Of a DNA stretch of 64,000 nt, positions 15,214-24,897 are shown one piece after another. Numbering within the stretch: the stretch's first letter is position 1; each line of letters opens with the position of its first letter. A model generated the notes under the pieces. The model ran no database searches, had not been told where the DNA came from, and saw only the letters and a list, made by a program, of their open reading frames with translations. Made by a program: the position numbers and the translations under genes. Origin of the DNA: an uncultured Luteitalea sp. (lineage in GTDB: Bacteria > Acidobacteriota > Vicinamibacteria > Vicinamibacterales > Vicinamibacteraceae); the NCBI GenBank assembly GCA_934541105.1, contig CAKTDA010000002.1, positions 310,001 through 374,000 on the forward strand, given 5' to 3'.

Positions 15214-16532
15214 TGCATCTCGTCCTGGCCGGCCTCAGTCACCACACCGCGTCGCTCGACGTGCGCGAGCGCATCGGCATCAGCCGATCGATGCTGCCCG
15301 CCGCGCTCGACCGGCTCGCAGGTGAGGGCTGCACCGACGCGGTCCTGCTCTCGACCTGCAACCGCACCGAGGTCTACGCCGCCACCTCGGACCCCATCGA
15401 GACCGGTGAACGCGTCATTGCCTGCCTTGCCGGGTACCGCGGCGTGGCGCGCGAGGAGATCGACGCATCGCTCTACCTGCGGACCGACGCCGATGCCGCG
15501 CGTCACCTGTTCCGCGTGGCCGCCGGGCTCGACTCGCTCGTCGTCGGCGAACCCGAGATCCTGGGGCAGGTCAAGGACGCCTACAGGATCGCCAGCGATG
15601 CGCACGGCACCGGCAGCGTCCTGAACCGCCTCTTCCACGGCGCGTTCACGATCGGCAAGCGTGTGCGCACCGAAACCGGGCTCGCCGAGGGCGCCGTGTC
15701 GCTCAGCTACGCCGCCCTGACGCTGGCGCGCAAGATCTTCGGCGATCTGAAGGATCGGCACGTCGTGGTGCTCGGCGCCGGCGAGATGTCGCGGCTGTGC
15801 GCCCTGCACTTCCACGCGCACGTGGCGAGCACGACGATCGCGACGCGCCGGCGCGACCGCGGCGATGCGCTCGCGAGCGAGATCGATGCCCGCGTCGTGC
15901 CGTGGGAATCGCGGCTCGATGCGCTTGCCGGCGCCGACGTCCTCGTCTCCGCGACCGGCTCGCCCGACCTCGTCGTGTCCGAGGCCGACGTGCAGCGCGC
16001 GATTGCCGTCCGCCGGGGGCGCCCGATGTTCGTCGTGGACCTCGCGGTGCCGCGCGACGTCGCGCCCGATGTCGGCACGATCGAGCAGGTCTTCCTCTAC
16101 AACATCGACGACCTGCGCAGCATCGTGCAGGAGAACCTCGCGCGCCGGCAGGATGCCGTGACGCGCGCCGAGAAGCTGGTGAACGACGAGGTCGCGGCCT
16201 GGTACGCCTGGCTCAGGTCCCGGGCTGCCATCCCGACGGTCGTCGCGCTGCGCACCCGCTTCGAGCGCATCAGGCAGGCCGAACTCGAACGCCTGGCGCC
16301 GCGCCTCGCCGGACTCGGGCCGGATGCGCGGGCCCGCGTGGACGACATCACGCGCTTGATGGTCGAGAAGCTGCTGCTCACGCCCACCGAGCAGCTCAAG
16401 GCCGTGGACGATCGCGAGACGATGGACACCTACTCGGCGGCGCTGCGGCGGCTCTTCGATCTCGACGAGGGCACCGACCCGCCCATGCGTGCGGAGCCGG
16501 ACGCCAGGGGCACGCGGGAGCCGCAGCAATGA
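15213..16532 (+). CDS. hemA: Glutamyl-tRNA reductase
   Basis: The 439-residue enzyme converts glutamyl-tRNA to glutamate-1-semialdehyde, the first committed step of C5-pathway tetrapyrrole synthesis. Visible motifs are the N-terminal GLSHHTASLDVRERI, the catalytic-cysteine segment LLSTCNRTEVYA, GEPEILGQVKDAY, and the NADP-binding VLGAGEMSRL. ATG 15213 overlaps the upstream stop and the 3' end overlaps hemC (ATGA), so expression is coupled. The partner hemL lies about 6.7 kb downstream beyond a TonB-dependent receptor. Confidence 0.95.
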   Translation: MHLVLAGLSHHTASLDVRERIGISRSMLPAALDRLAGEGCTDAVLLSTCNRTEVYAATSDPIETGERVIACLAGYRGVAREEIDASLYLRTDADAARHLFRVAAGLDSLVVGEPEILGQVKDAYRIASDAHGTGSVLNRLFHGAFTIGKRVRTETGLAEGAVSLSYAALTLARKIFGDLKDRHVVVLGAGEMSRLCALHFHAHVASTTIATRRRDRGDALASEIDARVVPWESRLDALAGADVLVSATGSPDLVVSEADVQRAIAVRRGRPMFVVDLAVPRDVAPDVGTIEQVFLYNIDDLRSIVQENLARRQDAVTRAEKLVNDEVAAWYAWLRSRAAIPTVVALRTRFERIRQAELERLAPRLAGLGPDARARVDDITRLMVEKLLLTPTEQLKAVDDRETMDTYSAALRRLFDLDEGTDPPMRAEPDARGTREPQQ

Positions 16533-17497
16533 GCGCCTGGCGCATCGGCACGCGCGGCAGCGCCCTCGCGTTGTGGCAGGCAAACACCGTGAAGGCACGG
16601 CTCGAGGCCCTGGGATTGCCGTCGTGCGAGATCGTGGTGATCAGGACGGACGGCGATCGCCTGCAGGACGCGCCGCTTTCCGACATCGGCGGCAAGCGGC
16701 TGTTCGTCAAGGAGATCGAGGACGCCCTGCTCGACGGCGAGATCGACCTCGCCGTCCACAGCGCCAAGGACATGGCCGTCGCGCTCCCCGCCGGACTGCA
16801 CATCGCGGGCGTCCTCCCGCGCGCCGACCCACGCGATGCCGTCGTGCTGCCCGCCGCGTCCACGCATCGCGACGCCACGCTCGCGCAGTTGCTGGACGCG
16901 CTCGGTGCCTCGCCGCGCCTCGGCACGAGCAGCGTGCGTCGGGTCGCACAACTGCACCGGCAGCTTCCGGGGGCGCAGTTCCTGCCCGTGCGGGGCAACG
17001 TCGACACGCGGCTGCGCAAGCTGGACGATGGTGAGTACGACGCGCTGGTGCTGGCTGCTGCCGGGCTGCAACGGCTCGACCGCGGCGATCGGATCAGCGG
17101 CTGCCTCCCTGTCGATGCCTGCATCCCCGCGCCCGGCCAGGGCATCGTCGCGATCGAGTGCCGTGAGGATGCCGACGAGGTCACGCAGACGCTCGTCGCA
17201 ATCAGCGACGCGTCTGCCGACATCGCGCTGCGCGCCGAGCGCGCGCTCGTGGCCGCCGTCGGCGGCGGGTGCCAGCTTCCGCTCGGGGCGCATTGCCGGG
17301 CGACGCCGGACGGCGGCCTCGAGTTGATTGCGTGCGTGACGTCGATCGAGGCCGAGCACGAGGTGCGGACGATCGGCTTTGGCGACGCCGCCGATCCCGA
17401 AGCGCTTGGCGAGCAGGTCGCGGATCGCCTGCTCGCCGACGGTGCGGGCGCCATCCTCGACGCCGTGCGCGAGTACGACGGGCCGCTGCCGCAGTGA
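16529..17497 (+). CDS. hemC: Porphobilinogen deaminase (hydroxymethylbilane synthase)
   Basis: This 322-residue enzyme joins four porphobilinogen units. It begins with the family signature RIGTRGSALALWQA, has ATDGD-like RTDGDRL, LGTSSVRRVAQL, the segment VRGNVDTRLRKL, and the dipyrromethane-cofactor cysteine in VGGGCQLPLGAH. The gene overlaps hemA by four bases. Confidence 0.95.
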   Translation: MSAWRIGTRGSALALWQANTVKARLEALGLPSCEIVVIRTDGDRLQDAPLSDIGGKRLFVKEIEDALLDGEIDLAVHSAKDMAVALPAGLHIAGVLPRADPRDAVVLPAASTHRDATLAQLLDALGASPRLGTSSVRRVAQLHRQLPGAQFLPVRGNVDTRLRKLDDGEYDALVLAAAGLQRLDRGDRISGCLPVDACIPAPGQGIVAIECREDADEVTQTLVAISDASADIALRAERALVAAVGGGCQLPLGAHCRATPDGGLELIACVTSIEAEHEVRTIGFGDAADPEALGEQVADRLLADGAGAILDAVREYDGPLPQ

Positions 17498-17500
17498 GAG

Positions 17501-17506
17501 TAAGAT
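17501..17506 (+). promoter_or_regulatory. Possible internal -10 box (TAAGAT) before the cobA-hemD fusion
   Basis: TAAGAT lies in the 16-base gap after hemC, seven bases before ATG 17514. It may allow a secondary leaderless transcript. Chance occurrence cannot be excluded. Confidence 0.3.
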
Positions 17507-17513
17507 GCCCCGC

Positions 17514-19043
17514 ATGACTCCTGTGTCCATCGTGGGCGCCGGGCCCGGGGATCCGTTCCTCATCTCGGTGCGCGGGTGGCGCTGTCTCGCGCGCGCCGAC
17601 GTGGTGGTGCACGACCGGCTGATCGACTCGCGGTTGCTGCGCATGGCGCCGGCCGATGCCGAGCACATCGACGTCGGCGATGCGGCCCCGAGCGAGGCCG
17701 CGCAGGATGCCATCTGCCTGCTGGTGGCCGAGAAGGCGCGCGAGGGCCGGTACGTCGTGCGCCTGAAGTGGGGCGACCCGTTCGTCTACGACAGCGGCGG
17801 CAAGGAAGCGCTGTTCCTCCACGAGCAGGGCATTCCGTTCGAGGTCGTGCCCGGCATTCCCGCACTCGTCGGCATCCCGGCCTATGCCGGCATCCCGGTC
17901 ACCTATCCCGGGTCGGGCAACCTGCTCACGTTCATCCGCGGGTACGAGCACGGCGAGGAAGACACACCCGCGCTCGACTGGGAGCAGCTCGCGACGATCG
18001 AGGGCACGCTGCTCTGCTACGCGGGGCCGCGCCAGCTCGCGCGCATCGCGACCTCGCTGCTCTCGCACGGCCGCCCGAAGGACGACTCGGCTGCCGTGAT
18101 CTACCACGGCACGACGCCCCGGCAACGCACGGTGACCGGCACGCTCGAGAGCCTTGCCGGACAGTTGACGGCCAGCGCGCCGCCGGCGCCGGCCGTCCTC
18201 GTCGTGGGACCGTCGGCAGGGCTGCGCGAGCACCTCCGCTGGTTCGACGAACGCCCCCTCTTCGGCACGCGCATCGTCGTCACCCGATCGCGCGAGCAGG
18301 CCGGGGAGTTCGTGGACCGCCTGCACGACCTCGGCGCCACGGTCATCGAGGCGCCGTCAATCCAGATCGAGGCGCTCGGCGACTACGACGAAGTGGACCG
18401 CGCCATCGCGGACATCGGCACCTACGACTGGCTCGTGTTCACGAGCGTCAACGGCGTGGACCATTTCATGCGCCGTGCGCTGTCGCAGGTGCGCGACATC
18501 CGCGACCTGCGCGGGCCGCGGATCTGCGCGGTCGGGCCCGCGACGGCCGAACGCCTGCAGCGCCTGCACCTGCGCGTGGACGTCACCCCCGAGGAGGACC
18601 GCGCGGAAGGCGTCCTCGCGGCGCTCCTCGCGACGGGCAGCCTGGACGGCGTCCGCATGCTGCTGCCACGGGCCGACATCGCCCGCGAGATCCTGCCCGA
18701 CGAACTCCGCCGCGCCGGCGCCGAGGTGGACGACATCACGGCCTACCGCACGGTCCGTGCGCCATGGGGACAGGAAGGCCAGCCCGACATCTACAGGATG
18801 CTGCTCGAAGGCGAGGTGGACATCGTCACCTTCACGAGCGCATCGAGCGTGCGCCACTTCGTGACCAACGTCGGGGAGGATCAGGCCGCCGACCTGCTGC
18901 GGCAGGTCGCCGTCGCGTCGATCGGTCCGGTCACTGCCGAGGCCGCCCAGCAGCTCGGCATCTCCACCCGCATCATGCCTTCCGCTCCCTACACCATCGC
19001 CTCTCTCGCCGAGGCCATCGTCTCCCACGTGGCGTCACGATAG
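17514..19043 (+). CDS. cobA-hemD: Fused uroporphyrinogen-III C-methyltransferase / uroporphyrinogen-III synthase
   Basis: The 509-residue bifunctional protein has an N-terminal SUMT domain (about 1-240), with VSIVGAGPGDPFLISVRGW, the SAM-binding GDPFVYDSGGKEAL and VVPGIPALVGIPAYAGIPVT. A C-terminal HemD domain (about 250-509) follows, with VVTRSREQAGEFVDRLHDLG and WLVFTSVNGVDHFM. It should close the tetrapyrrole ring and methylate it towards sirohaem or cobalamin, sitting at the haem/sirohaem branch. Another ATG at 17505 is in frame; 17514 begins at the family start. Confidence 0.92.
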   Translation: MTPVSIVGAGPGDPFLISVRGWRCLARADVVVHDRLIDSRLLRMAPADAEHIDVGDAAPSEAAQDAICLLVAEKAREGRYVVRLKWGDPFVYDSGGKEALFLHEQGIPFEVVPGIPALVGIPAYAGIPVTYPGSGNLLTFIRGYEHGEEDTPALDWEQLATIEGTLLCYAGPRQLARIATSLLSHGRPKDDSAAVIYHGTTPRQRTVTGTLESLAGQLTASAPPAPAVLVVGPSAGLREHLRWFDERPLFGTRIVVTRSREQAGEFVDRLHDLGATVIEAPSIQIEALGDYDEVDRAIADIGTYDWLVFTSVNGVDHFMRRALSQVRDIRDLRGPRICAVGPATAERLQRLHLRVDVTPEEDRAEGVLAALLATGSLDGVRMLLPRADIAREILPDELRRAGAEVDDITAYRTVRAPWGQEGQPDIYRMLLEGEVDIVTFTSASSVRHFVTNVGEDQAADLLRQVAVASIGPVTAEAAQQLGISTRIMPSAPYTIASLAEAIVSHVASR

Positions 19044-19064
19044 GTGGAGGTTACCCGTTCACTG

Positions 19065-20039
19065 ATGGATCTCTCGCGTCGCCCCCGCCGCCTCCGGCGC
19101 ACTCCGGCCCTGCGCGCGCTCGTGCGTGAAACGCACCTGCAGCCGTCGCAGTTCATCTACCCGCTGTTTGTCTGCCCGGGCGAAGGCGTCAACAAGCCGA
19201 TCGGCTCGATGCCGGGGGTGGCGCAGATGTCGGTGGACGTGATCGTCGGCGAGGTCGGCGATGCGGCAGCCGATGGCGTGACGTCGGTGCTGCTGTTCGG
19301 CCTTCCGGCGCACAAGGACGAGCGCGGCAGCAGCGCGAGCGATCCGCAGGGGCCCGTGCAGGAGGCCGTGCGGGCGATTCGCGCGGCGCACCCGGCAACG
19401 GTGATCGTCACCGACGTCTGCCTCTGCGAGTACACCTCGCACGGGCACTGCGGCATCGTCACCGACGGCGACGTGGAGAACGACACGACCGTGGAACTCC
19501 TCGTTGCCGAGGCGCTGTCGCATGCCGAGGCGGGCGCCGACATCGTGGCGCCGTCCGACATGATGGACGGCCGCATCGGCGCGATTCGCGAGGCGCTCGA
19601 CGCCGCGGGCCACACGCGGACCGCGATCATGAGCTACGCGGCCAAGTACGCGTCGGCGTTCTACGGGCCGTTCCGCGACGCAGCCGAGTCGACACCGTCG
19701 TTCGGCGACAGGCGCAGCCACCAGATGGACCCCGCCAACGCACTCGAGGCAGTTCGCCAGGTGGCCCTCGACATCGAGCAGGGCGCCGACATCGTGATGG
19801 TCAAGCCCGCGCTGCCGTATCTCGACATCCTGTGGCGCGTGAAGGACACCTTCGGCCTGCCGACGGCGGCCTACCACGTCAGCGGCGAGTTCTCGATGGT
19901 GAAGGCAGCAGGCGCGAACGGCTGGATCGACGAACAACGCGCGATGATGGAATCACTGGTGTCGATCCGGCGTGCAGGCGCCGACGCCATCATCACGTAC
20001 TACGCGCGCGACGCGGCGCGGCTGCTGCAGGCCCCGTAG
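19065..20039 (+). CDS. hemB: Delta-aminolevulinic acid dehydratase (porphobilinogen synthase)
   Basis: The 324-residue enzyme condenses two ALA molecules. It has the cysteine-type zinc site (DVCLCEYTSHGHCGIV) and both active-site lysines (SYAAKYASAFYGPF and VMVKPALPYLDI). It is therefore a zinc-dependent rather than a purely magnesium-dependent form. The start could also be GTG 19044, directly behind the previous stop codon; ATG 19065 is preferred on length. It ends the haem operon and converges on the TonB-dependent receptor with a 27-base gap. Confidence 0.93.
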   Translation: MDLSRRPRRLRRTPALRALVRETHLQPSQFIYPLFVCPGEGVNKPIGSMPGVAQMSVDVIVGEVGDAAADGVTSVLLFGLPAHKDERGSSASDPQGPVQEAVRAIRAAHPATVIVTDVCLCEYTSHGHCGIVTDGDVENDTTVELLVAEALSHAEAGADIVAPSDMMDGRIGAIREALDAAGHTRTAIMSYAAKYASAFYGPFRDAAESTPSFGDRRSHQMDPANALEAVRQVALDIEQGADIVMVKPALPYLDILWRVKDTFGLPTAAYHVSGEFSMVKAAGANGWIDEQRAMMESLVSIRRAGADAIITYYARDAARLLQAP

Positions 20040-20066
20040 GGCCCGCAGCACGCCGCCTCTCCTTTC

Positions 20067-22970
20067 TCAGAACCTGAACCCGAGCAGCACGCGGAACTCG
20101 CGTCCGAGCGGGTTGTCGAGGAGCTGCGCGGGCTCGCCGAAGCGCGGCCCGGTGATGTAGTCCAGCGGCAGCCCCAGGTCGTCGCGCGGGCCGTTCGGGT
20201 CCGGCGTGACGGCCGTGTTGAAGCCCTTGAGCGACTCGTCGTTCAGCAGGTTGAGAACGTCGAGCTTCACGTACGGGCGGAACTGCCTCAGCACCGGTAC
20301 GGCGTAGTTGATGCCGACGTCCACCGTCTTCCAGGCGTTGAAGCGCCCGGCGCCGCGATCGCCGAAGAACAGCGTCTGGGTCGAGCCGGGACCGATGCCC
20401 TCGTAGCCCGCGCCCGCGGCGAGCTGCGCGGCGCTCAGCGGCACGCTCGTCGCCGCGTAACTGAACGACAGGGCCGAGTTGTAGCTGTAGAGCGCCGAGA
20501 GGTCCAGCGCGCCGAAGCGCCCGGCGTCGAGCGTGTAGATGCCCCACAGCCGCAGCTTGTGTCGCTGGTGATCGTCGAAGCGGCCGGTCGGGTTGTTGCG
20601 CGGCGACAGGGTCTCGGGGAAGTCGCCGAATGTCGAGGGCAGCCCGGGCTGGTTGCGCGCCTCGCCCTCGAAGTTGCCGCGGCTGTGGATCTGCAGCGTG
20701 TAGTTGGCATTCACCTGCAGCGCGGCTGCGGGCCGGTACTGCCCCTGCATCACGAGGGCGCGGTACTCGCGCGTGAGGTCGTCGGTGTTGTCGTAGACGA
20801 TGTTGTCGAAGAGCCCGTAGTTCACGCCATCGCGGCTCACGTCCGTCTTGCCGCCGGCAAGCGTCGTGAAGTCCTCGATGAAGCGGCTCATCGAGCGATC
20901 GACGAACGTCAGCTTCGCGTTGCCGCGCGCACCGAACTGTCCGCCGATGGACGCGGTGAACTCCTTCGTGAGCGGCGACGAGAGACCGTCCGCCACGAAG
21001 ACGTTTGCCGTGGCGAAGCTGCCGTCGAGCACTTCCGGGTAGTTCGCCGGATCGAGTCCGGGTGCGAAGTCGAAGCCCTCGCCCGCGGGGCCGCGGTAGA
21101 TGTAGCGCACGAGGCTCGGGTTCGACGTCTCGGCGTTGGCGCCGAAGTTGGCGTCGCTGTACTTGCCCGCATAGTGCGAGTACGTGCTCTGCGCAATCCA
21201 CCGCCCGCTGCCGGTGAGGTCCACGGTGGCGGCAAGGCGCGGCACGAGGCTCGACGTGTTCACGACCTGGATGTCGCCCGTGGCCTCGCCGTGGTTGTTC
21301 TCGTAGCGCAGGCCCGCGTCGAACGTCCACCGCCGCCCGATGGTGAAGCGATCGTGCACGTAGAACGAGTCGGTCGTGATGTCGGTCGTCGAGCCGCGGC
21401 GCGCAATCCAGTTGTAGAGGCGCGATACGCCCGGCACGAAGCGCGGCACGAGGCGGCCATCGGCGAGCACGAGCGGCCTGTTGTCGGCCCCGAGACGGTA
21501 GTCGCTGTAGAACACGTAGCCCGTCGAGGTCTGCGAGTTGCCGCCCGTGCTCGTCGCCGTGAAGCGCTCGAAGCCGCCCTTGATGTCGTGGCTGCCGAAC
21601 TTCGGGGTGCTCAGGAAGTACGCGAGGCTGCCCGTGACCTGGAAGTTGTCGCGCCCCGTGGGGTCGAGCGCATCGAAGAACGGCGCGTTGTAGTTGAGGT
21701 TGTTGGGCACGCCGGCGGCCACGCCGCGCGTGCGGAACGGCGAGTCGCTGATCACGGTGCTCTCGCCGCCCGATCCCTCGATGCTCTGGTTCTTGCGCGA
21801 GATCTGTGCCGTGGCGAACAGGCGTGGCGAGATCACGCCCTGCCAGTTGACCACGAGCAGGTCGTTCGGCAGCGTGCGCACCGCATCGACAGAACGCAGG
21901 TCCACCGACGTGACGCCGGGGCGGTCACGCTGTTCGGTGGCGTTGTTCATGTAGCTGCCCGACACGGTGTGGCCTCGCCACGCCGCGCCCGTGATCTTCA
22001 CCTGTCCGCGCTTGTTCGTGACGCCGAGATTGTAGGGCGTGCCCGTCTCGCGCAGCGTCTGCGGCTCGAGCGTGTCCTCGTAGCGCGCAGACGAGAAGAA
22101 CCAGATCTTCTGCCGCAGCACCGGGCCGCCGAACGTGCCCTCGTAGACCTTGCCCAGCCGATCGGGATGCGTGATGCCGCTGCTCTCCTCGAACGGGTTC
22201 TCGTCCTGCCACGCCGGGTTGCTCAACGTGGTCCGGAAGCTGCCGCTGAACGCGTCGCCGCCACGCTTGGTGACGACGTTGACGACGCCACCCGAGAAGC
22301 GGCCGTACTCGGCCGAGATGCCGGACGTGAGCACCTGCGTCTCCTGGATGGCGTCCTCCACGAACAGGTTGTTGGCCGTGCCGAACGTGTTGTCGTTCAC
22401 GTCCACGCCGTCCACGAGGAAGACGTTGTCGAAGGCGAATGCGCCCGAGATCGACAACTGACCCGCGTTCGGCGTGTTGTCGTTGACCGCGGGCGACAGC
22501 AGCGCGATGTCCACCGGTCGCCTGGTGGCGAGCGGCAGCATGTTGACCGAGCGCGCATCGATGTTGGCGCCGACCGTCGGGTTTGTCACGACGGCCGCTT
22601 CGGCGGCCACGGTCACGGCCTCGGCAACGCCCGCGATCTGCAGCACCGCATCCACGATGACCGTCTGCCCGAGCGGCACCTGCACCTCACTGCGATGCGT
22701 GGACAGCCCGGAGAGTTCCACGGTGATCGTGTAGGTGCCCGGGGGCAGGCCGCGCAGGATGTAGGCGCCGTTGAGATCGGTCACCGACGTCTGCACGCCC
22801 TGCAACACCGCTGACGCGATCGTCACGGTGGCGCCGGGCACGGTGGCGCCATCCGAGGACGTGATGGTGCCGGTGATGATCGCCGTCTGCCGACCTTGCG
22901 CGGCTGCCGGCGCCGCGGCAAGCACGACGCCGAGGCAGGCGACGGCCAGCGATCGGATGAACGTGTGCAT
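20067..22970 (-). CDS. Oar-like TonB-dependent outer-membrane receptor
   Basis: The protein has 967 residues. Order: signal peptide (cleavage near PAAAQG), carboxypeptidase-regulatory-like beta domain (GTITSSDGATVPGATVTI... RGLPPGTYTITVELSG), plug (NVFLVDGVDVNDN, EYGRFSGGVVNVVTK), then a large beta-barrel ending in REFRVLLGFRF with the terminal aromatic residue expected for outer-membrane insertion. No clear TonB box is seen. The start ATG 22970 is preceded by GGAGGGAG. It is inserted between the haem genes hemB and hemL, but the substrate is unknown; haem or another large compound is speculation. Confidence 0.9.
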   Translation of the reverse strand: MHTFIRSLAVACLGVVLAAAPAAAQGRQTAIITGTITSSDGATVPGATVTIASAVLQGVQTSVTDLNGAYILRGLPPGTYTITVELSGLSTHRSEVQVPLGQTVIVDAVLQIAGVAEAVTVAAEAAVVTNPTVGANIDARSVNMLPLATRRPVDIALLSPAVNDNTPNAGQLSISGAFAFDNVFLVDGVDVNDNTFGTANNLFVEDAIQETQVLTSGISAEYGRFSGGVVNVVTKRGGDAFSGSFRTTLSNPAWQDENPFEESSGITHPDRLGKVYEGTFGGPVLRQKIWFFSSARYEDTLEPQTLRETGTPYNLGVTNKRGQVKITGAAWRGHTVSGSYMNNATEQRDRPGVTSVDLRSVDAVRTLPNDLLVVNWQGVISPRLFATAQISRKNQSIEGSGGESTVISDSPFRTRGVAAGVPNNLNYNAPFFDALDPTGRDNFQVTGSLAYFLSTPKFGSHDIKGGFERFTATSTGGNSQTSTGYVFYSDYRLGADNRPLVLADGRLVPRFVPGVSRLYNWIARRGSTTDITTDSFYVHDRFTIGRRWTFDAGLRYENNHGEATGDIQVVNTSSLVPRLAATVDLTGSGRWIAQSTYSHYAGKYSDANFGANAETSNPSLVRYIYRGPAGEGFDFAPGLDPANYPEVLDGSFATANVFVADGLSSPLTKEFTASIGGQFGARGNAKLTFVDRSMSRFIEDFTTLAGGKTDVSRDGVNYGLFDNIVYDNTDDLTREYRALVMQGQYRPAAALQVNANYTLQIHSRGNFEGEARNQPGLPSTFGDFPETLSPRNNPTGRFDDHQRHKLRLWGIYTLDAGRFGALDLSALYSYNSALSFSYAATSVPLSAAQLAAGAGYEGIGPGSTQTLFFGDRGAGRFNAWKTVDVGINYAVPVLRQFRPYVKLDVLNLLNDESLKGFNTAVTPDPNGPRDDLGLPLDYITGPRFGEPAQLLDNPLGREFRVLLGFRF

Positions 22971-23268
22971 GAGACAACTCCCTCCCCGTCGAACGCGCGG
23001 CACCTGCCGCACACGACAGGCGGCGGTTATTGCAGCGCACGTTCCAGAAGAGGGGCGAGGTTCGCGCTTTGTGCTGGACCGCACCGGCCCGGTGACGAGT
23101 TGAATCCGCTCGTCACGCTCTGCCGCGGCTTGTCACGAACTGGCGCCGGCGACGCGTGGGCCACACGCGAACTGGAGGGTGCTGTGACGCACGCTGATCC
23201 ATTCGCACCGCGCGGCGATCCAAGAGACCGTCCCGAAGCCGTCCCAGCGTGATAGCGTGCTGACACTG
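22971..23268 (+). other. 298-base divergent intergenic region, TonB receptor / hemL
   Basis: This contains the Shine-Dalgarno for the receptor (GGAGGGAG, minus) and, on the plus strand, a TAGCGT box (23253-23258) ten bases before hemL ATG 23269. No riboswitch signature, such as a B12 box, was seen. An 87-codon minus-strand open frame across it looks like chance. Confidence 0.4.
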
Positions 23269-24567
23269 ATGTCGTCACGACCACCAACACGCAGCGCCAG
23301 ACTCTTCGACCGTGCCCGCCAGGTGATCCCGGGTGGCGTTAACAGTCCCGTGCGGGCCTTCAAGGCCGTCGGCGGGACGCCGCGTTTCATCCGGAGCGGG
23401 CGAGGTGCCTCCATCACCGACGAGGACGGACGGAAGTACCTCGACTACGTGATGTCGTGGGGGCCGCTCATTCACGGCCATGCACCCAGGGGGCTGCTAA
23501 AGGAACTCGCGCGCGCGGCCGCACGCGGCACCAGCTTCGGCGCGCCCACCCGCCTCGAGATCGAGATGGCCGAGGCGGTCAGGTCACTCGTTCCGTCGAT
23601 GGCGCTCGTGCGGTTCACGAGTTCGGGCACCGAGGCCACGATGAGTGCGCTCCGGGTCGCCCGCGCCGCCACCGGCCGCGAGGCCATCGTCAAGTTCGCC
23701 GGCTGCTATCACGGCCACGCCGACAGCTTCCTCGTCGAGGCCGGCAGTGGCGCGGCCACGTTGGGCGTGCCAACGTCACCCGGCGTGCCGCGCGCGGCCG
23801 CGGCAGCGACGCTGACGGCACGCTACAACGACCTCACGTCCGTCGAGCGGGCCATCCGGCGCGCGAAGGGCGGCATCGCGGCGGTGCTCGTCGAGCCGAT
23901 TGCCGGCAACATGGGCGTCGTGCCTCCGATGCCGGGCTTCCTCGAGGGCCTGCGCACGCTGTGCAACAGGACCGGTGCGCTGCTCGTGTTCGACGAGGTG
24001 ATCAGCGGCTTCCGCGCGTCGCGGGGCGGGGCACAACAACTGTTCGACGTCAGGCCGGATCTGACGTGCCTCGGCAAGATCATCGGCGGCGGATTGCCGG
24101 TCGGCGCGTACGGCGGCCGCGAGGAACTCATGCGGCGCGTCGCACCGGACGGCCCGGTCTATCAGGCGGGGACACTCTCGGGAAATCCCCTGGCCATGAC
24201 GGCCGGGCTGTGGGCGCTCTCGCAACTGAGCGACAAGCTCTACGCGAAGCTCGAGAAGCTCGGCGCGCGGCTCGCGGAGGGACTCTCGGATGCCGCGCAC
24301 CGCGCCGGCGTGGAGATTGCGATCAACCGTGTCGGTTCACTGCTGACGGTGTTCTTCGTGGACCGGCCGGTGATGGACTACGACGACGCGCAGACGTGCG
24401 ACACGGCAGCGTATGCGCGCTTCTTCCAGGCCATGCTTGCGCAAGGCATCTACCTGCCGCCGTCGCAGTTCGAGGCGTGGTTCCTGTCAGGCGCTCATCG
24501 CACCGCCGATGTCGACGCCACGATCCGCGCCGCGCGCAAGGCGTTCAAGGCGGCTCGCGCCGCCTGA
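23269..24567 (+). CDS. hemL: Glutamate-1-semialdehyde 2,1-aminomutase
   Basis: The 432-residue PLP enzyme makes ALA from the HemA product. It shows the family opening LFDRARQVIPGGVNSPVRAF, the SSGTEATMSALR segment, the PLP lysine in LTCLGKIIGGGLPVGAYGG, and AGTLSGNPLAM. GTG 23257 would add four residues; ATG 23269 matches the family start. It completes the C5 pathway set hemA-hemC-hemD-hemB-hemL, although it is separated from the operon by the receptor gene. Confidence 0.95.
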   Translation: MSSRPPTRSARLFDRARQVIPGGVNSPVRAFKAVGGTPRFIRSGRGASITDEDGRKYLDYVMSWGPLIHGHAPRGLLKELARAAARGTSFGAPTRLEIEMAEAVRSLVPSMALVRFTSSGTEATMSALRVARAATGREAIVKFAGCYHGHADSFLVEAGSGAATLGVPTSPGVPRAAAAATLTARYNDLTSVERAIRRAKGGIAAVLVEPIAGNMGVVPPMPGFLEGLRTLCNRTGALLVFDEVISGFRASRGGAQQLFDVRPDLTCLGKIIGGGLPVGAYGGREELMRRVAPDGPVYQAGTLSGNPLAMTAGLWALSQLSDKLYAKLEKLGARLAEGLSDAAHRAGVEIAINRVGSLLTVFFVDRPVMDYDDAQTCDTAAYARFFQAMLAQGIYLPPSQFEAWFLSGAHRTADVDATIRAARKAFKAARAA

Positions 24568-24573
24568 CGCACG

Positions 24574-24897
24574 CTATTCCTTGGCCTTGGCGGCTCGCGT
24601 CTTCGCCCACCGGCGGCGCTGCGCCTCGGCGATGCGGCGGCGGGCGTCGGCGCTGAGCTTGCGGCGCTTGCGCGTGCCCTTCGTGGCGCCGGCCTTCGCA
24701 CCTTCGGCGGGGGCGGCTGGCGTCGAGGCGGCGGCAGCGCGAGCCGAGCCACGCAGTTGACGCGCCTGGGCCTCGAGGTCCTGCAGCCGCTGGCGGGTTG
24801 CCGCGATTTCCTGCTCGATGCCGTGAAGCGCCCACGTGAGGAGCTCGGCGTTGCCGCTGCGCTGATTCGTTCTCGTCGACTTACGGGATTTTGCCAT
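24574..24897 (-). CDS. Small basic coiled-coil protein, possible nucleoid-associated protein
   Basis: The 107-residue protein has a short basic N-terminus, a heptad-like helix (about residues 19-50: ELLTWALHGIEQEIAATRQR and onward), an Ala/Pro/Gly-rich linker, and a C-terminal Lys/Arg block with the pattern KRRKLSADARRRIAEAQRRR. Similar C-terminal blocks recur in small hypothetical proteins of several phyla and look DNA- or RNA-binding; that is inference. ATG 24897 has a good Shine-Dalgarno (AGGAAG). This ribosome site lies inside the first codons of the divergent TPR gene, whose ATG shares the CATG. Confidence 0.6.
   Translation of the reverse strand: MAKSRKSTRTNQRSGNAELLTWALHGIEQEIAATRQRLQDLEAQARQLRGSARAAAASTPAAPAEGAKAGATKGTRKRRKLSADARRRIAEAQRRRWAKTRAAKAKE

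Noticed and set aside
22971..23268. Possible cobalamin or other riboswitch before the first TonB receptor
   Set aside because: No B12 box or other conserved riboswitch core was found, and no strong nested stems are seen.
23027..23290. 87-codon minus-strand frame in the TonB receptor/hemL gap
   Set aside because: Low-complexity Ser/Arg composition, no motif, overlap with the hemL start and no Shine-Dalgarno sequence; most likely chance.
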